Part shown: positions 36,816-44,030 of the stretch, piece after piece
Position numbering within the stretch: the first letter of the stretch is position 1
Layout of the letters: each line of letters opens with the position of its first letter
From: Ruegeria sp. AD91A
Lineage (GTDB): Bacteria > Pseudomonadota > Alphaproteobacteria > Rhodobacterales > Rhodobacteraceae
Assembly: GCF_003443535.1 (NCBI RefSeq)
Contig: NZ_CP031946.1
Span: forward strand, 1,736,001-1,800,000
DNA: 64,000 bases
Reading direction: 5' to 3'
Program-made: the position numbers and the translations under genes
The notes under the pieces: model-generated
Database searches by the model: none
Seen by the model: only the letters and a program-made list of their open reading frames with translations
What the model was told of the DNA's origin: nothing

Positions 36816-37574
36816 ATGCTGAACACGATAGTACTTGGTGAACCAACCGCCCGACCGCCTCTTGTGATTGCCCATGGCCTATATGGATCGGCCCGAAATT
36901 GGGGCGTGATTGCCAGACGGTTATCGGACGAGCGGCAAGTTGTTGCAGTCGACATGCGTAACCACGCCTACAGTGCGTGGGATCCTTGCCATGACTATCC
37001 CCATCTGGCGCAGGATATTGCCGAGGTCATCGAGCAGATTGGCGGGACAGCAGATGTGCTAGGGCATTCAATGGGCGGGAAGGCCGCGATGACACTTGCG
37101 CTGCAACACGGCGCCCTGGTGAACAAAATGGTGATCGCAGATATTGCGCCGGTGAAATACACGCACAGCCAAATTCAGTTTATCGAAGCCATGCGTGCCG
37201 TGGACTTCTCGCGCATTGCACGCCGCTCGGATGCCGAGCAGCAATTGGCCGAGCAGGGCGTTGAAAAAGCATTGCAGAGCTTTTTCACCCAATCGCTGGA
37301 CATCAAGGGAAAGCGTTGGTTGCTGAACCTGGATGTGTTGGCAGACCAGATGCCAAATATCATGGGCTTTCCAGATCTGGACGTCCTGTGGCAAGGTTCC
37401 GCGCTGTTCCTGTCAGGGGGCGCGTCAGACTACGTCCTGCCTGAGCATCGCGATAAAATCCGCACGTTGTTTCCCGGAGCGCGTTTTGCCAAAATCCCCG
37501 GTGCCGGACATTGGCTGCATGCCGAAAAACCGCGTGAGTTCGAAGCTGCCGTCAGGACATTCCTGAACGCCTGA
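36816..37574 (+). CDS. Alpha/beta hydrolase (YbfF-like esterase)
   Basis: A 252-residue serine hydrolase. IAHGLYGSARNW is the oxyanion HG motif (about 18-29), VDMRNHAYSAW follows strand 4, GHSMGGKAA carries the nucleophile Ser (about residue 91), IADIAPVKY comes before the cap, and GAGHWLHAEKP contains the catalytic His. This matches YbfF-type esterases acting on acyl-CoA or short esters. Start chosen at the ATG at 36816; upstream codons overlap the divergent gene. It converges with a small membrane protein that begins 1 base after its stop. Confidence 0.93.
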   Translation: MLNTIVLGEPTARPPLVIAHGLYGSARNWGVIARRLSDERQVVAVDMRNHAYSAWDPCHDYPHLAQDIAEVIEQIGGTADVLGHSMGGKAAMTLALQHGALVNKMVIADIAPVKYTHSQIQFIEAMRAVDFSRIARRSDAEQQLAEQGVEKALQSFFTQSLDIKGKRWLLNLDVLADQMPNIMGFPDLDVLWQGSALFLSGGASDYVLPEHRDKIRTLFPGARFAKIPGAGHWLHAEKPREFEAAVRTFLNA

Positions 37575-37760
37575 TCACGCGCCTTGATACAGCCGCCGGG
37601 CCACCATCCAGGATGCCGGAGCGGCGAGTACAGCCCCTGCGGCTGCGGCGCCAACGATCGCGCTGACAGACACCATTCCAGCCGACAGCACGGCGATAAT
37701 GGCCGAACCTGACAGAGCAGTTGCAATCAGTGAATACAGCATAGCGGCAAGACGAAACAT
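37575..37760 (-). CDS. Small two-helix membrane protein
   Basis: A 61-residue hydrophobic protein with two predicted transmembrane helices (about 4-27 and 30-50), ending WMVARRLYQGA. Similar tiny proteins are found in many Rhodobacteraceae and have sometimes been mislabelled as CTP synthetase; there is no enzymatic domain here. AAGGAAAA precedes the ATG on the minus strand. Function unknown. Confidence 0.65.
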   Translation of the reverse strand: MFRLAAMLYSLIATALSGSAIIAVLSAGMVSVSAIVGAAAAGAVLAAPASWMVARRLYQGA

Positions 37761-37852
37761 GGCCGGGTTTTCCTTCTGATGACTTCCGCCAAATGTTTCA
37801 CGATTCGAATGTGTTGCACTTTGATTTGTGTCAGATGCAGACTGTTCCGGAC

Positions 37853-38230
37853 CTAGGATTTGACGGTTTCACCACCTCCATTCACCCAGTCGGCTAACCC
37901 ACCGAGATTATACACCTTCTGATATCCCATATCCTTCAAAAGCTTTCCGGCCAAAGCCGCGCGCCCACCTGATGCGCAGTACAACACGATGGGGCGTTCC
38001 TTGCGCAGTTCGGGGTCATGTGATTGCAATGCATCGTCTGCCCGAAATTCCAGCATGCCACGGGGTATATGATGCGCCCCGGCGGCGCGGCCAGTGTTTT
38101 CCAGCTCATTCGCATCGCGAATATCCAGCAGCAGCCCCCCCTGTTCGATCATGACCTTTGCCTGGGCTGTATCGATACGCTCTACCACCGCATTGGCGGC
38201 CTCCATCATGTCTTTGACCGTCACCGGCAT
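37853..38230 (-). CDS. Rhodanese-like sulfurtransferase domain protein
   Basis: A 125-residue single rhodanese domain with an intact active loop YCASGGRAA (Cys85), preceded by LLLDIRDANELENTG and AHHIPRGMLEF. The C-terminus YNLGGLADWVNGGGE closes the domain. Cysteine at the loop start means it can carry persulfide sulfur. It is a stand-alone gene downstream of the T1SS genes, without a visible operon link. Confidence 0.92.
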   Translation of the reverse strand: MPVTVKDMMEAANAVVERIDTAQAKVMIEQGGLLLDIRDANELENTGRAAGAHHIPRGMLEFRADDALQSHDPELRKERPIVLYCASGGRAALAGKLLKDMGYQKVYNLGGLADWVNGGGETVKS

Positions 38231-38309
38231 GCAAGTTCTCCTCTACGTCGCCGCGCAGAGGTTAACATGCGAGAATTAGAAGGTGTAGGCGTGAAGGAGA
38301 GCGACCGCG

Positions 38310-39662
38310 TTATTGTTCCCGAAACGCGCGCGACATGCTGTCTGATACCGGTTTGGCGATATAGGCCGCAAAGGTGCGTTCTTCGGTTTGAATCATGATT
38401 TCAGCGGGCATCCCCGGGGTCGGAACAAAGCCGCTGACGCGGTGCAACTCATCCGGAGTGAGTGAGATCCGCGCCAGATAGACTTCTTGCGGAACACCGG
38501 TCGAATCCTCAAGCAGTGAATCGGCCGAGATATAGAAGACTTCTCCGTACAAAACAGGCGTCGTGCGCTGATTCAATGCGATCAGGCGTACAGTGGCGGT
38601 CTGTCCCGTAACAACACTGTCAATCTCGGTGCGCGGAATCTGTGCCTCGATGATCAGGGGTGCATCTGCGGGCAGTATCTCGGCTATCGGTTCCCCGGTT
38701 TCAATCACACCGCCCGGCGTATGATAGTGCAATCGCACCACCGTTCCGGTCACAGGCGCGCGCACTACGGCCCGGTCGAGAACGCTGCGGGCCTGACGGG
38801 ATTTTTCACGGACGCTTTCCAGGTCGGCTTCGATAACGCCCAGTTCGTCCAGCGCGGCCTCACGATAGGCGGACCGCGTACGCGTAATCTGTTCGTCATA
38901 TTTCAGCAGCATCTGGTTGATTTCGGCGGCTTCCGCCTGCAACCGGGCCTGCTGCCCTTCGGCTTCGGCCTGAACACGACGGATGGTGTTCAAATCCCCT
39001 TTGCGAACAAGGCCTTTCTCGAACAGCTGGCTCTTGGCCTCAAACTCCTCCTGCAATATCTCGGCTCGCCGGGTCATGCTGTCCAACTGAGCCTCAAATC
39101 CGCTGGCCCGGATTTTCAGCGCTTCCATGTTGCGTTCCAACAGCGCCAAGTCATTCAGCAGAGTCTTGCGCGACACATCGAAGCTGAGTTTTTGCCCGTC
39201 AAGAATGGCCATTATTTCAACATCTTTGGCGGCTTCGATCAGTTCCGGCGAAAACACGAGGCGGTCGCGTTCCCCGTACTCCGCCAGCAGCCGCTCGGTC
39301 ATAGCCTGAAGGCGCAGCTTGCGAATAAACAGCTCACGCTCATTGGCCTGGGCCGAAGTCTGATCCAACGTCATCAGCACCTGACCCGCCTGAACCGACT
39401 GACCTTCCACAACTTTGATGTCTTCGATGATGCCGCCCTCAAGGTGTTGTACTATCTTGTTCCGACCCGTGGCGACGAAGCTGCCTTGCGCGATGACCGC
39501 AGCGGCCAGCGGAGCGCTGAAAGACCAAACCCCGAAACCGCCGAAACACACGACAAGCATGACCAGCCCGATCACAATGAACCTGTTGATCGAGCGTGGA
39601 ACCTCAGCATACCACACATCTGGATCATTTTCGGAGTTGTTCACAGGTACGAGGTCATTCAT
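38310..39662 (-). CDS. HlyD-family membrane fusion protein of a type I secretion system
   Basis: Periplasmic adaptor linking the ABC exporter to an outer-membrane channel. The 450-residue protein has one transmembrane helix at about 29-52, the lipoyl half-domain IVQHLEGGIIEDIKVVEGQSV (split IVQHLEGGIIED and IKVVEGQSV), a long coiled coil (about 105-300), the second lipoyl half VVRAPVTGTVV and a beta-barrel domain with VLYGEVFYIS. This is the PrsE/HlyD class that works with RTX-type exporters. It starts 2 bases after the ABC gene. No TolC gene is in the window. Confidence 0.94.
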   Translation of the reverse strand: MNDLVPVNNSENDPDVWYAEVPRSINRFIVIGLVMLVVCFGGFGVWSFSAPLAAAVIAQGSFVATGRNKIVQHLEGGIIEDIKVVEGQSVQAGQVLMTLDQTSAQANERELFIRKLRLQAMTERLLAEYGERDRLVFSPELIEAAKDVEIMAILDGQKLSFDVSRKTLLNDLALLERNMEALKIRASGFEAQLDSMTRRAEILQEEFEAKSQLFEKGLVRKGDLNTIRRVQAEAEGQQARLQAEAAEINQMLLKYDEQITRTRSAYREAALDELGVIEADLESVREKSRQARSVLDRAVVRAPVTGTVVRLHYHTPGGVIETGEPIAEILPADAPLIIEAQIPRTEIDSVVTGQTATVRLIALNQRTTPVLYGEVFYISADSLLEDSTGVPQEVYLARISLTPDELHRVSGFVPTPGMPAEIMIQTEERTFAAYIAKPVSDSMSRAFREQ

Positions 39663-39664
39663 GG

Positions 39665-41887
39665 TCAGCCCCCCTGCCGGCCTTCAATGCCGGTCTGTTT
39701 GCGCGGCCCATTGAGCTGCTGAAGAACCTGGTCTCGCTGACCGAACAGGGCCACGCGCCCGTCGGTCAAAAGCATGATCTTGTCGACAACGTTCAACAGC
39801 GTTGGTTTCTGCGTGATAACAACCACGGTGATCTTGCTCGCACGCGCCTGCTCAATGGCACGCGCAAGCGCCTTGTCCCCAGCGACGTCAAGGTTTGAGT
39901 TCGGCTCATCCAGCACAACCATTCTGGGGTTGCCAAAGAATGCCCGCGCCAGTGCGATACGTTGTTTCTGACCACCGGATAAGGGCGACCCATCAGCGGC
40001 CACCACGGTCTCATATCCCTGCGGCAGAGTCGCAATCATGTTATGAACATCGGCCAGAACGGCGGCATCGTGAATCTGTTCGTCTGTGGCATCCACCCGC
40101 ATCCGTCCGATATTGTCCTTGATCGTGCCGGGGAATAGCTGAACATCCTGTGGCAGGTAACCGATGCTTTCGCCAAACTGGCGCGGGTCCCAGTTGCGGA
40201 TGTCCATCAGGTCAAGTCTAACACTACCCGATGTGGGCAGAATGGATCCGACAAGAGTTTTCCCAAGCGTGGTTTTCCCCGCACCTGAATTGCCGATAAT
40301 GGCCAGTGTTTCGCCGGGAACCAGCGAGAACGTAATACCGTTCAGAACCACACGTTTGGTTCCGCCCGGCACATAGAGCAGACGTTCGACATCCAGACGA
40401 CCTTCGGGGCGAGGCAAGCGCAGTTTTTCGTATTGCAGGGCCGAGGTCGATAGCAGCGCCTTGATCCGCCCATAAGACCCGCGTGTCAGCAGATAGCTGT
40501 TCCACCCTTCAATCGAGCCTTCAATTGGCGCAAAGGCGCGCCCGGCAATGATCGAGGCCGCAATCACCATACCACCCGTGATCTCTCCCTGCAGGGCCAG
40601 AAACGCGCCCCAGCCCAGTATTCCGATCTGCGTCAGCAGGCGAACGGCGCGCGAAATTGCAGCGAAGATCACGTTTCGGTCCTGTGCCCGTACCTGCCAA
40701 GTCAGGGATTGGGCTGTGTCCCGCCCCCAGATTCGCACTGCTTCGGGGATCATCGCCAAAGCGTTAATGATCTGGCTGTTGCGCGACATCGAATCCAGAT
40801 GCAGGTTCGCCATGGACTGCGCCTTGTTCGCCTCGGCAAACGGCTTGGCAGTCATTTTCTGGTTGATCAGCGCAATCGTCATCAGGATCAGCGCAGTAAC
40901 CACTACGATCATCCCCAGTTCCGGATGCACCAGGAAAATCATCAGGATGAACAATGGCGCAAACGGCACGTCCAGAAACGAGATCAGCGTACCGGACACC
41001 AGGAAACCACGAAGCTGTTGCAGATCGCCCAACGTCTGATACTCGCGCCCGTTTCCATGCAACGACGCATGGGCCGCCGCGCTAAGTACGGGTGCGCCCA
41101 GCCTGGCCGCCACCTCAACGCCCGTGCGCATAAGCATGAACCGCCGCACCGCATCGAAGGCAGACTGAAAAACCACCGCCCCCGCAACGATAGCCGTCAG
41201 CATGATCAGCGTGTCCAGCGACCGGCTGGTCAGGACCCGGTCACTGATTTGGAACAGATAAATCGGAATCGCCAGGATCAGGACATTCGTGGCGCAGGTC
41301 AGGACCAGAACAAACGCAAGATTGCGCCAGATTGCCCGTGTCGAAACGCGTAAGGTGCGCTGGAAATCCTCGGGTGGGGTGCGTTTGTGGAAGGTTTGGG
41401 GTGGCCCGTTCCCATCACCGCCGCCGGTCTTGGTTTGCAACAGTGGCTGGTTTGCCTTGGCCTCGATCGTGGTGCCTATGCCGCTCTCACCGGGTGCGCG
41501 TGCAGAGGGGGTCTTGCGCGCAGTCGAGTCCCCGGCGGATGTCGGATCCAGGCCGTCGGCGTCGGCCACCCCATTGCCACCACCCGCCGGGTCTTCATCT
41601 TGCGCGGGCTGCGGCTGTGCACGCTGATGGGGAGGATCAGCGCGCCGTTGTTCGCGTGCGTGTTTTTGGTCTACGGATTGCTGCGACTCTTCAGTCTCAA
41701 CCGTCGCATTTTGATCAGGCTCAGGCACACGCATCTCCTGCGTCAGGTGCAATCGGGCTTTGACCTTTTGTGCCCGTGTCGTAGGATCCGGGCCATCGCC
41801 AGCGCACTGACGCTGTGGACCCAAACCGCCCTGCCTGTCCAATGGACTGGATAAGAATGGACGGCGCGACGAAAAAACAATCGACAT
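39665..41887 (-). CDS. Type I secretion ABC exporter with long disordered N-terminus
   Basis: ATP-driven inner-membrane exporter of unfolded proteins. At 740 residues it is longer than the usual 570-600. The first 170 residues are hydrophilic and low-complexity (Gln, Asp, Ala, Pro, Gly), not a C39 peptidase or CLD domain. Six transmembrane helices follow (about 185-440), with the first at LAFVLVLTCATNVLILAIP. The ATPase has Walker A GNSGAGKTT (about 528), signature LSGGQKQR (about 636) and Walker B MVVLDEP (about 660). AGAAGG is 9 bases before the ATG, so the extension is probably real. HlyD is directly downstream and the cargo genes upstream. Confidence 0.93.
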   Translation of the reverse strand: MSIVFSSRRPFLSSPLDRQGGLGPQRQCAGDGPDPTTRAQKVKARLHLTQEMRVPEPDQNATVETEESQQSVDQKHAREQRRADPPHQRAQPQPAQDEDPAGGGNGVADADGLDPTSAGDSTARKTPSARAPGESGIGTTIEAKANQPLLQTKTGGGDGNGPPQTFHKRTPPEDFQRTLRVSTRAIWRNLAFVLVLTCATNVLILAIPIYLFQISDRVLTSRSLDTLIMLTAIVAGAVVFQSAFDAVRRFMLMRTGVEVAARLGAPVLSAAAHASLHGNGREYQTLGDLQQLRGFLVSGTLISFLDVPFAPLFILMIFLVHPELGMIVVVTALILMTIALINQKMTAKPFAEANKAQSMANLHLDSMSRNSQIINALAMIPEAVRIWGRDTAQSLTWQVRAQDRNVIFAAISRAVRLLTQIGILGWGAFLALQGEITGGMVIAASIIAGRAFAPIEGSIEGWNSYLLTRGSYGRIKALLSTSALQYEKLRLPRPEGRLDVERLLYVPGGTKRVVLNGITFSLVPGETLAIIGNSGAGKTTLGKTLVGSILPTSGSVRLDLMDIRNWDPRQFGESIGYLPQDVQLFPGTIKDNIGRMRVDATDEQIHDAAVLADVHNMIATLPQGYETVVAADGSPLSGGQKQRIALARAFFGNPRMVVLDEPNSNLDVAGDKALARAIEQARASKITVVVITQKPTLLNVVDKIMLLTDGRVALFGQRDQVLQQLNGPRKQTGIEGRQGG

Positions 41888-41926
41888 TTACAAACCTTCT
41901 GGTCACTCGGTAAAAATTCGGGAGGG

Positions 41927-43900
41927 TCAGGCCAGCATGGTTTGCAGGCCGTCATCTGGTGTCGTTGCGTCAGTGGATGGTGCGTTCAATGCCAGTGCGG
42001 CATCCGGTTGCGGCATGGACATGTCGTCCATGATTGCAGCGATTGCCTCATTGGTCATCTCTGTGATTTCTTCGTTGTTTGGAACGTCAATCAGGCTGGC
42101 TTGATGAAGCAGCAGGTCAGAGTAAGACCCGTCAGCGGCCATAACAGTTGAATCCACACCCATTTTGGTCAGGTTCGCGGCGTTCAACAGGGCGTTGCTG
42201 CCAGCGACGACCTCGGTATCGGCTGCATTTGGACCGGACAGGTCAATCTGATCCTGATCCAGCATCATGGTGACCTGCTCAACGATGTTCACCTGCAACA
42301 GGTCTCCGTCGATCTTGAGCACGCGCAACTGCTCCATCCCGGCGAACATGGGATCGTTGAGCAACGCATCCTCCAGCGCATCCATATCCGTTTGTTCAAG
42401 CGCCATGGCGTCGGACAGGTTCTGTTGCAAATCCTGATGAGTATCTTCGCCTATCGTTTTGACGGACGCGTCATTCATGATCAGGTTTTCATCATCTCCG
42501 GTCATTGCCCCGGGCATACCACCGCTGATGATATCATCATCCATCAGGGCGCTGGTCTGATACAACATATCCACGGAAATCATGTTTCCATCGATCATGA
42601 TCAGGTCATAAAAGCTGCCCAGCTGTACTATGTCGGTGACATTGAACATCTCGTTATCGCCCATCGCGTACAACGTCGATGCGGCCGAAATCTCTGTCTG
42701 AATGTTGTCGATATCCGTGGCGTCGATAACCTGCTTGATGAAGTTTGCCACAACCAGATCACCGTGCACCCAATCCACAAAGATGAATTCGGGTTGTCCG
42801 GAGGTTCCGGCGGCGTCATCAAGCCAGGGGGCAACGCGGCCTTCGACTTCGATCTTCGAGGACTGAATCACATCGGTGCCACTGCCCGCGCCCGGCGCCC
42901 CCACATCCCAATCAGATACAAGCGCAACCTGGCTTATGGCGGTAAGGCTGATCGCCTGCCCTCCGACGGCGATATAGGGGGCATCAACCCAACCTACGGA
43001 TGCCGAGAAGGCATTGATCGCAAGGTTGCCTCCCGTCACGACAAGGTGTCCGTCGTCAAATTCAGGATCCTTCGACTGATCCCACTCGTCCGGAAGCATG
43101 GCCTCTGCCACGTCCTCGCCTTCTTCGTCCTGTTGATGGAACTCAGGCAGGCCTTCTTCGTCCTGTTGATGGAACTCAGGCAGAATGTCCGTCCAGACTG
43201 GGGCCTCGTCAACATACTTGCCATTGACGATCACACCCAACGCGTCATCGCCATGGAACTGATGCACGGTAACGCCGTCCACGTTCGCGCTCACCGGGGT
43301 CAGCATCTGCTGGGCCAGCGCCTCAACCATCTCGGTTGATTTGTAATCCGCGAGTGAAAACGATGAGGCTGCCACGCCATGAAACGACAACGCCAGGTCC
43401 AGAAACTCTTCGCCCTGAGCGATCAGCGCCTCGGTATCACGAAAGTCTCCTTCGCCCACCGTATCGTTGTCGCGCATGACCACCTTTTGCACGGTGAAGG
43501 TCATTGCCGAACCCAATGGCACTGTCTCGGGCCGCAGAACAATCAACTCCGGCGCAGAAGACGAGCCGGATATGCTGTCCGGAACAAATCGCTGAGACAC
43601 CGCGGTGTCACCATTAAGGATGACCGCTGACTCATACACCGGTCCATCAGGTGCTTGTGGTAATGGCAATTCTGGTTGAGAGGGAAGGAAATTGAATGGC
43701 AGGGCTTTATACTCGCCCGACGGGATATCCAGATCAGCTTTGATGTGAATCGAGGTCGGGTCCTCAAGCCCATCTATTTCAGCTTTCCGCCTCAGCGCGC
43801 TGAACTCCTCGTACTGATCCCTCAGTCGGGCCTGTTCAATCGTAATTTCGAATGTTCCAACAAAATGCGCTATCGTTTCTGTAATACCGTCAAGTGCCAT
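41927..43900 (-). CDS. Large acidic protein, probable T1SS cargo or cargo-associated protein
   Basis: A 657-residue, very acidic protein without a signal peptide, rich in Asp, Met, Ala and Val, and without cysteines in the parts I read. It has weak internal repetition of the kind VxxxNxIxQVxxIxD (DLVVANFIKQVIDATDIDNI, NMISVDMLYQTSAL, DLLQVNIVEQVTMM), suggesting a beta-solenoid or repeated strand-turn units. An 11-residue unit LPEFHQQDEEG is duplicated in tandem. No RTX nonapeptide (GGxGxDxxx) is visible. It is encoded 39 bases upstream of the ABC exporter on the same strand, which makes it probable cargo. Function unknown. Confidence 0.75.
   Translation of the reverse strand: MALDGITETIAHFVGTFEITIEQARLRDQYEEFSALRRKAEIDGLEDPTSIHIKADLDIPSGEYKALPFNFLPSQPELPLPQAPDGPVYESAVILNGDTAVSQRFVPDSISGSSSAPELIVLRPETVPLGSAMTFTVQKVVMRDNDTVGEGDFRDTEALIAQGEEFLDLALSFHGVAASSFSLADYKSTEMVEALAQQMLTPVSANVDGVTVHQFHGDDALGVIVNGKYVDEAPVWTDILPEFHQQDEEGLPEFHQQDEEGEDVAEAMLPDEWDQSKDPEFDDGHLVVTGGNLAINAFSASVGWVDAPYIAVGGQAISLTAISQVALVSDWDVGAPGAGSGTDVIQSSKIEVEGRVAPWLDDAAGTSGQPEFIFVDWVHGDLVVANFIKQVIDATDIDNIQTEISAASTLYAMGDNEMFNVTDIVQLGSFYDLIMIDGNMISVDMLYQTSALMDDDIISGGMPGAMTGDDENLIMNDASVKTIGEDTHQDLQQNLSDAMALEQTDMDALEDALLNDPMFAGMEQLRVLKIDGDLLQVNIVEQVTMMLDQDQIDLSGPNAADTEVVAGSNALLNAANLTKMGVDSTVMAADGSYSDLLLHQASLIDVPNNEEITEMTNEAIAAIMDDMSMPQPDAALALNAPSTDATTPDDGLQTMLA
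43118..43183. repeat. Perfect 33-bp tandem duplication inside the cargo gene
   Basis: Positions 43118-43150 and 43151-43183 are identical and in frame, doubling the peptide LPEFHQQDEEG. Perfect identity at the base level suggests a recent slippage or unequal exchange. Confidence 0.95.
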
Positions 43901-43956
43901 GTCGGTTATCCTTTATGCCCGCAACGGCTCGAAATTTCCGCTTTGGGTTCAGTTGG

Positions 43957-43983
43957 GCCGGGGCCGCGTTTTGCGGCCCCGGC
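43957..43983 (-). terminator. Strong hairpin between the two cargo genes
   Basis: A perfect 11-bp GC-rich stem (GCCGGGGCCGC / GCGGCCCCGGC) with a 5-base loop, about 50 bases after the stop of the upstream low-complexity gene on the minus strand. No U-run follows, so it may cause partial termination or protect the upstream cargo mRNA, giving more of the first cargo than of the exporter. Confidence 0.65.
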
Positions 43984-44030
43984 ATTTTCGAAAGATGCAA
44001 GGCCCGAAAATGCGAGCCCTGCCGTTTGAC

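Noticed and set aside
40293..41887. The second T1SS reading that the N-terminal 170 residues are a C39-like peptidase domain
   Set aside because: No Cys/His catalytic motif or C39 pattern; the segment is disordered in composition.
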